In this document: one piece after another, positions 1-5,294 of the stretch
How positions within the stretch are numbered: position 1 is the stretch's first letter
Layout: each line of letters begins with the position of its first letter
Origin: Alphaproteobacteria bacterium
GTDB taxonomy: Bacteria > Pseudomonadota > Alphaproteobacteria > Reyranellales > Reyranellaceae
DNA length: 6,215 nucleotides
Direction: 5' to 3'
Assembly: GCA_005884705.1 (NCBI GenBank)
Contig: VBAF01000192.1
Span: 1-6,215 of the forward strand
Position numbers and translations under genes: made by a program
The notes under the pieces: generated by a model
Database searches by the model: none
The model's input: the letters and a program-made list of their open reading frames with translations, nothing else
What the model was told of the DNA's origin: nothing

Positions 1-410
1 ATCTCCTGGAAGGCCTCGTCGGCCCAGTCCTTGATCACTTTCACGCCGGGGAAGCGCTGCGTCGTGGCCCAAGCGCCGCGCGGATCGACCACCGTGACGT
101 CGAAGTCGATCATGGTCGCCATCGGCGCCAGCGACTGCGCGATATGCACGGCGCCGACGATGATCAGCCGCTGCGGCGGCACGTAGACGTTGAGGAAGAT
201 CTTCTGGCCCCCGATCTCGACCGTCTCGCTCTTGCCGATATCGATCGCACGCCGCGCCGCCGACACGATCGCGGCGTCGCCGGCGAGCTCGCCCTTGGCC
301 TCGTCGCGATAGACCAGCGCCTCGGTGGCGTCGCTGAGGCGGGTCGCCAGCGTCACCGCCCGCCGCCGGGCGCGCGCCTCCTGCAGCGCGGCGAGAGTCT
401 CGCTCTTCAT
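1..410 (-). CDS. XdhC-family protein, Rossmann-domain half (partial, C-terminus beyond the window)
   Basis: The first 136 residues are visible and the frame is still open at the window edge. XdhC/CoxF-family proteins bind molybdenum cofactor and help deliver its sulfurated form to molybdenum hydroxylases in the cytoplasm. The recognisable part is a Rossmann-like nucleotide-fold start at residues 81-110: hydrophobic strand LIIVGA, glycine/histidine turn GAVHIAQSLAPMA (84-96; family form is roughly GAGHVA), and VVDPR (106-110) closing the second strand. Residues 15-77 look like a worn copy of the XdhC/CoxI N-terminal domain without its GSSPR, SGGC and ACGG motifs. The ATG start shares one base with the TGA of the upstream gene (TGATG), with an AAGGTG-like site a few bases before it, so translation is probably coupled. 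The usual family member is one chain of roughly 250-350 residues; here the two domains are separate genes. Family assignment is firm; the exact target enzyme is unknown. Confidence 0.85.
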   Translation of the reverse strand, partial: MKSETLAALQEARARRRAVTLATRLSDATEALVYRDEAKGELAGDAAIVSAARRAIDIGKSETVEIGGQKIFLNVYVPPQRLIIVGAVHIAQSLAPMATMIDFDVTVVDPRGAWATTQRFPGVKVIKDWADEAFQE

Positions 411-730
411 CAGTTCACCTTCTCGACGAAGACCTGGACCTTGCCGCCGCAGGCCAGGCCGACGTCCCAGGCCTGCTCGTCGGTGACGCCGAAGTCGAGC
501 AGTCGCGGCTTGCCGTCCTTGATCGCATCGATCGCTTCCTTGACGACCGCGCCCTCGATGCAGCCGCCCGAGACCGAGCCCACCATGGCGCCGCTGTCGT
601 CGACGCCGAGCTGGCTGCCGACCGGTCGCGGCGAGGAGCCCCAGGTGGTGATCACGGTCGCGACGGCAACACCCTTGCCCTCGGCCTTCCACTTGCCGAC
701 TTGATCGAGAACTTCCAGCGCATCGCTCAT
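410..730 (-). CDS. XdhC/CoxI N-terminal-domain protein (stand-alone, 106 aa)
   Basis: A small cytoplasmic protein consisting only of the XdhC_CoxI domain, the conserved N-terminal half of XdhC/CoxF/CoxI Mo-cofactor chaperones. Visible family motifs are GSSPRPVGSQL (31-41), GSVSGGCIEG (51-60, with conserved Cys57) and ACGGKVQVFVE (93-103, with conserved Cys94). It lacks any Rossmann domain, which is encoded by the next gene, so the pair probably acts together as one split XdhC. It begins three bases after the coxE stop codon. A good Shine-Dalgarno AAGGAG (737-742) lies six bases before the ATG, inside the end of coxE. Its own stop overlaps the next start by one base. This makes coxE and the two XdhC halves one translational block. 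The stand-alone form is intact rather than a frameshift remnant: it has its own ribosome binding site and ends right after the domain. Confidence 0.92.
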   Translation of the reverse strand: MSDALEVLDQVGKWKAEGKGVAVATVITTWGSSPRPVGSQLGVDDSGAMVGSVSGGCIEGAVVKEAIDAIKDGKPRLLDFGVTDEQAWDVGLACGGKVQVFVEKVN

Positions 731-733
731 GGT

Positions 734-1987
734 CTACTCCTTGCGCAATTCGGTCTGCCAATTTCCCAACCGCCGGTCGCCCGAGGGCGCGGGACGGCTG
801 TCGATCGCGGCGATCAGCCCGGCCAGGCTTTCGAGGTTGTGCACCGGCCGGAATTCATCGACATGCGGCAGCATCGCCTTGTTGCCCTGCGACTTGGGTT
901 CGTAGGCCCCGTAACGCAAGAGCGGGTTCAGCCAGATCAGGCGGCTGCAGGATTTGTGCAGGCGCTCCATCTCCTCGCCAAGCCCCGCCCCGCCTTCGCG
1001 GTCGAGCCCGTCGGTGATCAGCAAGACGACGGCGCCCTGGCCCAACACCCTCCGTGACCAGCTGTTGTTGAACTCGTGCAGCGCCTGGCCAATGCGCGTG
1101 CCGCCGGACCAATCTTCCACCTGCTGGGAGGCTTTGGCTAGCGCTATATCCACGTCCCTATAACGCAATGCGCGGGTAACGTTGCTCAACCGGGTGCCGA
1201 AGGTGAAGCAAAAGACCCTGTCGCGATCGTTGGTGATGGCGTGCATGAAGTGCAGGAACATCCGCGTGTAGCGCGCCATCGAGCCCGAGATGTCGCACAG
1301 GATGACCAGCGGCGGCGGCCGGCGGCGCGGCGTGCGCTTGCGCAGTTCGATCAGACCTTCGGGCCGCAGCGCCCGGCGCAGCGAGGCGCGGAAGTCGACG
1401 CGCGGGCCGCGGCGGGCCGACCGGTAGCGGCGGGTTCGCCGCTCCGGCACCGGCAGGCGCATGCGGGCGATCGCCTTCAGGGCCTGGTCGATCTCGGCCT
1501 GGGTCATCTGCTCGAAGTCGCGGTGCTGCAGCACCTCGCGGTCCGACACCGTGAAGCTCGCCTCGATCTCGACCTCCGGCGGCTCCTCCTCGCCTTGGGG
1601 CGCCTCGCCCTGCCCTGGCGACAGCGCGTCCTGCAGGCGGCGGCTGAGTTCCTTCTTCTTCTCCGGGTCCTCGGGCACGGAAATCTGCGGCAGCAGCATC
1701 TCCATCATCTTCTCGAGCAGCCGCGGATTTCGCCAATAGACGTGGAACGCCTGGTCGAAGATCTCGCGCTGGTCGCGGCGGTTCACGAACACCGAGTGCA
1801 GCGTCCAATAGAAATCGTCGCGCTTCCTGAGTCCCGCCGCCTCGACCGCCTCGACCGCGCGCAACACCTGGCCCGGCCCCACCCTGAGACCCGCCGCGCG
1901 CAAGGTGCGGGCGAAATGGACGATGTTGTTGGCAAGCTTGCCGCGCCGATCGTCGGGGGATGGAGACATCGCGTCCATCATCAACAC
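734..1987 (-). CDS. coxE: CoxE-like VWA-domain protein, Mo-hydroxylase maturation factor
   Basis: A 417-residue CoxE-family protein (VWA_CoxE). Residues 15-105 form the family's helical N-terminal region. An acidic, Glu/Pro-rich linker (about 105-142) and a strongly basic Arg-rich stretch (183-224) precede the von Willebrand A domain (about 226-395). The metal-ion-dependent adhesion site is complete: DISGS at 232-236, Thr297 in SGGTRIG, and Asp326 in LLITDG. No signal peptide or membrane segment is evident, so it should be cytoplasmic. In Oligotropha CO dehydrogenase biogenesis, CoxE works with the AAA+ ATPase CoxD on the Mo-Cu-S centre; MoxR-VWA partnership is a general rule, and coxD is next door upstream. 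The start is uncertain. The codons read GTG TTG ATG ATG GAC GCG ATG, so 1987, 1981, 1978 and 1969 are all possible. I chose GTG at 1987 because GGGGGAGAGG lies 10 bases upstream of it. That site belongs to the inverted repeat between coxD and coxE. Confidence 0.93.
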   Translation of the reverse strand: MLMMDAMSPSPDDRRGKLANNIVHFARTLRAAGLRVGPGQVLRAVEAVEAAGLRKRDDFYWTLHSVFVNRRDQREIFDQAFHVYWRNPRLLEKMMEMLLPQISVPEDPEKKKELSRRLQDALSPGQGEAPQGEEEPPEVEIEASFTVSDREVLQHRDFEQMTQAEIDQALKAIARMRLPVPERRTRRYRSARRGPRVDFRASLRRALRPEGLIELRKRTPRRRPPPLVILCDISGSMARYTRMFLHFMHAITNDRDRVFCFTFGTRLSNVTRALRYRDVDIALAKASQQVEDWSGGTRIGQALHEFNNSWSRRVLGQGAVVLLITDGLDREGGAGLGEEMERLHKSCSRLIWLNPLLRYGAYEPKSQGNKAMLPHVDEFRPVHNLESLAGLIAAIDSRPAPSGDRRLGNWQTELRKE

Positions 1988-1997
1988 TCGTCGAATT

Positions 1998-2086
1998 CCT
2001 CTCCCCCGCTAGGGGGAGAGGCTAGGAGAGGGGGAAACGCCGAGTGTGGCCCCCTCTCCCCGCCTCTCCCCCTAGCGGGGGAGAGG
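1998..2086. repeat. Nested palindromic intergenic repeat (89 bp)
   Basis: Two 37-base arms (1998-2034 and 2050-2086) are inverted copies matching at 35 of 37 positions, around a 15-base centre (2035-2049). Each arm also contains its own hairpin with a perfect 10-bp stem CCTCTCCCCC / GGGGGAGAGG and a 4-base loop (GCTA at 2008-2011, TAGC at 2073-2076). It can therefore fold as one long hairpin or as two short ones. It fills most of the 124-base gap between coxD and coxE. The form resembles small palindromic interspersed elements (REP/BIME or MITE-like) known from alphaproteobacterial intergenic regions; that it is dispersed in this genome is inference. There is no T-run on either strand, so it is not a standard intrinsic terminator. 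On the coxD-coxE transcript it could slow read-through, stabilise RNA ends or mask the coxE ribosome binding site, which is the 3' stem strand of the arm at 1998-2021. Confidence 0.92.
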
Positions 2087-2111
2087 AGCCTGATAAGACA
2101 GCAAGGCATGC

Positions 2112-3035
2112 CTACCCTAAAGGCTGGGCTGCGATGTCGGATTTGACCTTGCGCAGGATGTCGGCCGCCTCCGAGCCTTGCAGGCGCTGGATGTCGTCCT
2201 GGTACTTCAGCAGGACGCCCAGCGTGTCGTTGACGGTCTTCGGGTCGAGGTCGAGCGCGTTCAGCTCCGACAGCGCGGTTGCCCAGTCGATCGATTCGGC
2301 GACGCCCGGCGCCTTGAACAGGTCGAGCTTGCGCAGCTCCTGGACGAAGCCGACGACCTGGCGCGACAGCCGCTCGCCCGCGCCCGGCGCCTTGACCCGC
2401 AGGATCTCGAGCTCGCGCTTGAGATCGGGGTAGTCGACCCAGTGGTAGAAGCAGCGGCGCTTCAGCGCGTCATGGATCTCGCGTGTGCGGTTGGAGGTGA
2501 TGATCACGATCGGCGTCTCAGCCGCCTTGATCGTGCCGAGCTCGGGGATGGTTACCTGGAAGTCGGACAGCACCTCGAGCAAATAGGCCTCGAACGGCTC
2601 GTCGGTGCGGTCGAGCTCGTCGATCAGCAGGATCGGCGCACCCTCGGCATGCGGCTCGAGCGCTTCGAGCAGCGGACGGCGGATCAGGAAGCGCTCGTCG
2701 AAGATGTCCGACTCGAGCTGGCGACGATCGTGCACGCCCTGGGCCTCGGCCAGCCGAATCTCGATCATCTGGCGCGAGTAGTTCCATTCGTAGACTGCCG
2801 AGTTGACGTCGAGGCCTTCGTAGCACTGCAGGCGGATCAACGGACGCTTCAGCGTCTCGGCCAGCACCTTGGCGATCTCGGTCTTGCCGACCCCCGCCTC
2901 GCCCTCGCAGAACAAGGGGCGGCCAAGCTTCAGGGCGAGGTACAAGACCGTCGCCAGGCTGCGGTCGGCGATGTAGTTGCCGCTTTTCAGCAGCTCGAGC
3001 GTGGCGTCGATGGACGCGGGTTTGTCGGAGGGCAT
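2112..3035 (-). CDS. coxD: CoxD-like MoxR-family AAA+ ATPase
   Basis: A 307-residue single-domain AAA+ ATPase of the MoxR/CoxD type, which uses ATP to remodel a client. In the Oligotropha system CoxD is needed to build the sulfur/copper part of the CO dehydrogenase active site. Visible motifs: Walker A GEAGVGKT (45-52), Walker B ILLIDELD (135-142), sensor-1 strand IVIITSNRT with Asn182, and an arginine-finger region ALKRRC (190-195). A helical lid follows, containing SIDWATAL (248-255). There is no membrane segment or signal peptide. The VWA partner CoxE follows downstream after the repeat at 1998-2086. The ATG at 3035 is the only sensible start: GGAGGG lies just before it, an in-frame TGA is about 13 codons upstream, and no other start codon lies between. 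That Shine-Dalgarno is complementary to codons 2-3, so the start sits in a short hairpin. MoxR-type paralogues with other clients exist, but the CoxE and XdhC neighbours support the Mo-hydroxylase role. Confidence 0.93.
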   Translation of the reverse strand: MPSDKPASIDATLELLKSGNYIADRSLATVLYLALKLGRPLFCEGEAGVGKTEIAKVLAETLKRPLIRLQCYEGLDVNSAVYEWNYSRQMIEIRLAEAQGVHDRRQLESDIFDERFLIRRPLLEALEPHAEGAPILLIDELDRTDEPFEAYLLEVLSDFQVTIPELGTIKAAETPIVIITSNRTREIHDALKRRCFYHWVDYPDLKRELEILRVKAPGAGERLSRQVVGFVQELRKLDLFKAPGVAESIDWATALSELNALDLDPKTVNDTLGVLLKYQDDIQRLQGSEAADILRKVKSDIAAQPLG

Positions 3036-3051
3036 GTCCCTCCGATATGAT
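3022..3051 (+). promoter_or_regulatory. Candidate sigma70-like promoter for the SDR-amidase operon
   Basis: TTGTCG (3022-3027, 4 of 6 matches to TTGACA), an 18-base spacer, and TATGAT (3046-3051, 5 of 6 matches to TATAAT). Transcription would start near 3058, giving a leader of about 34 bases that includes the Shine-Dalgarno of the dehydrogenase at 3081-3088. It is the best match I found by eye in the 56-base divergent gap plus the 5' end of coxD. The -35 element lies inside coxD codons, and the spacer contains the coxD start codon and an inverted repeat. Inferred from sequence alone. Confidence 0.35.
3026..3044 (-). promoter_or_regulatory. Inverted repeat over the coxD start: possible RBS-masking hairpin or operator
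   Basis: A perfect 7-bp inverted repeat, CGGAGGG / CCCTCCG, with a 5-base spacer, is centred on the coxD start codon. In coxD mRNA the 5' arm is the Shine-Dalgarno (GGAGGG), the 3' arm is codons 2-3 plus the first base of codon 4, and the loop (ACATG) contains the AUG. This would hold both ribosome binding site and start codon in a GC-rich stem-loop. In DNA the same repeat lies between the candidate -35 and -10 boxes of the divergent operon, so it could alternatively be a protein-binding site. The repeat itself is directly visible; either function is inference, and chance is possible because codons 2-3 are CCC TCC. Confidence 0.4.
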
Positions 3052-3080
3052 GCGGAAACTGCGCCGATTCAAGCGTTTAG

Positions 3081-3091
3081 GGGGAGGAAGC
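3081..3091 (+). promoter_or_regulatory. Ribosome binding site that decides the dehydrogenase start
   Basis: GGGGAGGAAGC immediately precedes the ATG at 3092, giving GGAGG four bases from the start codon. The same frame is open back to an ATG at 3047, but nothing like a Shine-Dalgarno precedes that codon at normal spacing, and the extra 15 residues fall outside the dehydrogenase fold. The ATG at 3092 is therefore preferred. Confidence 0.7.
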
Positions 3092-3835
3092 ATGGCGTCG
3101 GACTTGTTCAAGGGGCGCACGGCGGTGGTGACCGGCGGCGCGCGCGGCATCGGCCTTGCCTGCGCAGCGAAAATCGCCGCCGGCGGCGGAAGGGTCGCGC
3201 TGTGGGACCGCGACATGGACCGTGCCAAGCAGTCCGCGGCCTCGCTGGGCGATGCGATCGCCGTCGAAGTCGATGTCACGAGCGAACAATCCCTCGCCGC
3301 GGCGCTTGCGAAGACGGAGAAGGATCTCGCCGCGCCCGACATCCTCGTCGCGAGCGCCGGCATCACCGGGCCGAACACCACGGTGATCCAGTATCCGGTC
3401 GATGCCTGGAAGCAGGTGCTCGAGATCAACCTGACCGGCGTGTTCCTGAGCAACCGCGCGGTGGCGCCCGGCATGGTCAAGCGCGGCTGGGGCCGCATCG
3501 TCAACATCGCCTCGGTGGCGGGCAAGGAAGGCAATCCCAACGCCTCGGCCTATTCCGCCTCGAAGGCGGGTGTCATCGGACTGACCAAATCTCTTGGCAA
3601 GGAACTTGCAACCAGCGGCGTGCTGGTGAACTGCGTGGCGCCGGCGGTGGTCAAGACGGAGTTGTTCAGCCAGATGACCGAGCAGCACGTCCAGTTCATG
3701 CTGTCCAAGGTCCCGATGAATCGCTTCGGCGAGGTCGACGAGGTGGCCGAGATGGTGGCCTGGCTCGCCTCGCCGCTGTGCAGCTTCGCGACGGGTGCCA
3801 CCTTTGACCTCTCCGGCGGAAGGGCGACCTACTGA
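3092..3835 (+). CDS. Classical short-chain dehydrogenase/reductase (SDR), substrate unknown
   Basis: A 247-residue NAD(P)-dependent oxidoreductase of the classical SDR/FabG-like type, normal length for the family and cytoplasmic. Cofactor motif TGGARGIG (14-21); an Asp at the end of strand 2 (ALWDRD, Asp39) suggests NAD(H) preference. Asp61 lies in VDV and Asn113 in EINLTG. The catalytic residues are Ser141 (IASVAG), Tyr154 and Lys158 (YSASK). Two usual motifs differ: NNAG is ASAG (87-90), and the PG turn after the active site is PA (CVAPAVVKTE). The C-terminus SGGRATY has the typical SDR end strand. Many family members are labelled 3-oxoacyl-ACP reductase, but nothing here shows fatty-acid synthesis; a hydroxy-acid, sugar or other secondary alcohol is equally possible. 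Its TGA overlaps the ATG of the amidase by one base, so the two are co-translated and probably act on one pathway. The start follows a strong Shine-Dalgarno at 3081-3088. Confidence 0.93.
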   Translation: MASDLFKGRTAVVTGGARGIGLACAAKIAAGGGRVALWDRDMDRAKQSAASLGDAIAVEVDVTSEQSLAAALAKTEKDLAAPDILVASAGITGPNTTVIQYPVDAWKQVLEINLTGVFLSNRAVAPGMVKRGWGRIVNIASVAGKEGNPNASAYSASKAGVIGLTKSLGKELATSGVLVNCVAPAVVKTELFSQMTEQHVQFMLSKVPMNRFGEVDEVAEMVAWLASPLCSFATGATFDLSGGRATY

Positions 3836-5247
3836 TGAGCGGCGGACTGCACGACCTCACCCTGACGGAACTGGCGGCGGGCCTGTCCGCCAGGAAATTC
3901 TCCTCGCGCGAGATCGCCGACACGCTGCTCGGCCGCATCGCGAAGGCGGACGGCAAGCTGCACGCCTTCCACGAGGTCTACGCCAAGGAGGCGCGCGCGC
4001 TGGCCGACGCCGCCGACACCGCGCGGGCGACCGGCTTTCCGCTCGGGCCCCTGCACGGACTGCCGATGGCCTACAAGGATCTCTGCGACATCAAGGGCCG
4101 CATCGGCACCGGCGGCTCGAAGATGTGGGAGAAGCGGGTCGCGACCGAGACCTCGGCCACCGTCGAGCGTCTGACGACGGCAGGCATGTTCCCGCTCGGC
4201 AAGCTGCACATGGTCGAGTTCGCCTTCGGCGGCTGGGGCACCAACCCGCTGATGGGCGCGCCGGTCAACCCGTGGGACCTCGAGACCCATCGCACGGCCG
4301 GCGGCTCGTCGAGCGGCACCGGCGTCGCGGTCGCGGCGCGTCTCGCGCCGGCCGGCATCGGCAGCGACACCGGCGGCTCGGTGCGCATTCCCTGCGCGTT
4401 CAACGGGCTGGTCGGCCTCAAGGTCACGTTCGGCCGCATCAGCCTGCACGGCACCATGCTGTTGAGCTGGACGCTCGATTCGATCGGGCCGATGGCGCGC
4501 AGCGTCGAGGATTGCGCTCTCCTGCTCAATGCCCTGGCCGCGCCCGATCCGCGCGACCCGACCACGCTCGACCAGCCGTTGGAGGATTTCGCTGCCGCGA
4601 CCAAAGGCGGCTCGATCGAAGGCATGCGAATCGCGATGCCGGATTCCAATCAGCTGCCGGAGTTCATGCATCCCGACGTGACGGAGGCCTGGCAGAAAGC
4701 GGCGCGCACCTTCGAGAGTCTCGGCGCGACCGTCGAGGCGGTGCGCCTGCCCGCGTGGTTCTTCGAGATGGCGCAAGCCGCGGGCACGATCTCCACCTCG
4801 GAGATGTTCTCGCTGCATCGCGACTGGATCGAGGACATGACCAAGCCGATCGGCCCCGGCGTGCGCGGCCGCGCGCTGCTCGGCAAGAACTTCGTCCCCG
4901 GCGCCTATGCCGAGGAACTGCGCCACATGAAGCAGCGCCGCGCCGAGTTCGCCCAGTGGATGAAGCCCTACGACGGGCTGTTGGTGCCCACCAACGCGGT
5001 GCCGGCGATCCCGTTGTCGGAAGTCGAGGAGACGTCGCCGATGCCGGGCTACCTGACACGGCCCGGCAACTATCTCGGCCTGTGCGCCCTGGCGATGCCC
5101 AGCGGCTTCTCGGGTGGCCTGCCGGTCGGCATCCAGATCGTCGGCAAGCCCTACGCCGAGACCGATGTGCTGAAGCTCGGCAAGGCATTCCAGGATGCGA
5201 CCGACTTCCACCGCCGCGCGCCGGATCTGTCGAGCTTGGGGCTCTAG
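3835..5247 (+). CDS. Amidase-signature-family hydrolase
   Basis: A 470-residue amidase-signature enzyme, of normal family length, that hydrolyses carboxylic amide (or related) bonds. The catalytic Ser-cisSer-Lys triad is complete: Lys81 in MAYKDLCD, cis-Ser158 in GGSSSGTG, and nucleophile Ser182 in SDTGGSVRIP, with the 24-residue spacing between the two serines expected for the family. The C-terminal conserved block GGLPVGIQIVG (427-437) is present. No signal peptide or membrane helix is seen, so it is cytoplasmic. It could be read as a GatA paralogue, but there is no GatB or GatC nearby and the partner is an SDR, so a catabolic amidase is more likely. The substrate cannot be read from sequence. 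The ATG shares one base with the TGA of the dehydrogenase (TGATG), indicating translational coupling. It ends 47 bases before the convergent PrpB-type gene. Long antisense and shifted open frames over this gene are composition shadows. Confidence 0.94.
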   Translation: MSGGLHDLTLTELAAGLSARKFSSREIADTLLGRIAKADGKLHAFHEVYAKEARALADAADTARATGFPLGPLHGLPMAYKDLCDIKGRIGTGGSKMWEKRVATETSATVERLTTAGMFPLGKLHMVEFAFGGWGTNPLMGAPVNPWDLETHRTAGGSSSGTGVAVAARLAPAGIGSDTGGSVRIPCAFNGLVGLKVTFGRISLHGTMLLSWTLDSIGPMARSVEDCALLLNALAAPDPRDPTTLDQPLEDFAAATKGGSIEGMRIAMPDSNQLPEFMHPDVTEAWQKAARTFESLGATVEAVRLPAWFFEMAQAAGTISTSEMFSLHRDWIEDMTKPIGPGVRGRALLGKNFVPGAYAEELRHMKQRRAEFAQWMKPYDGLLVPTNAVPAIPLSEVEETSPMPGYLTRPGNYLGLCALAMPSGFSGGLPVGIQIVGKPYAETDVLKLGKAFQDATDFHRRAPDLSSLGL

Positions 5248-5294
5248 AGGATTTGGAATCACGGTTCGGCTTCATCAAGATTTGCCCGAACTAG

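Noticed and set aside
1998..2086. The paired repeats as a CRISPR array or attachment site
   Set aside because: There are only two inverted copies with a 15-base centre, not direct repeats with uniform spacers. No cas, integrase or tRNA gene is nearby.
2104..2113. Perfect 10-bp palindrome AGGCATGCCT at the end of coxD
   Set aside because: It is short, overlaps the coxD stop codon, and has no partner elsewhere in the window; easily chance.
1241..2146. A 301-codon plus-strand frame opposite coxE that runs into the repeat
   Set aside because: It is antisense to a well-supported VWA gene, reads through the palindromic repeat, and has no domain or ribosome binding site.
2178..3050. A 290-codon plus-strand frame opposite coxD
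   Set aside because: It mirrors coxD codons, is rich in Leu/Val/Asp/Arg as expected for an antisense shadow, and has no motif.
3045..3072. Minus-strand TTGAAT (3067-3072) with a 16-base spacer to TCATAT (3045-3050) as a coxD promoter
   Set aside because: The start point would fall at about 3038, leaving the Shine-Dalgarno of coxD outside or at the very end of the transcript. The -10 match is also poor.
3047..3091. Extended N-terminus of the dehydrogenase from the ATG at 3047
   Set aside because: The added residues are Arg-rich, lie outside the SDR fold and lack a ribosome binding site, whereas the ATG at 3092 follows a strong one.
3829..5262. A long open frame (477 codons) antisense to the amidase, and a 499-codon shifted plus-strand frame over the same stretch (3795-5294)
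   Set aside because: Both are Arg/Ala/Gly-rich low-information translations with no recognisable motif. The amidase frame has complete catalytic motifs. Long spurious frames are expected in GC-rich coding DNA.
5264..5291. GTTCGG / CCGAAC inverted repeat between the convergent amidase and prpB genes as a shared terminator
   Set aside because: The stem is only 6 bp with a 16-base loop and no T-run on either strand. It is no better than chance, so I see no clear terminator in this 47-base gap.
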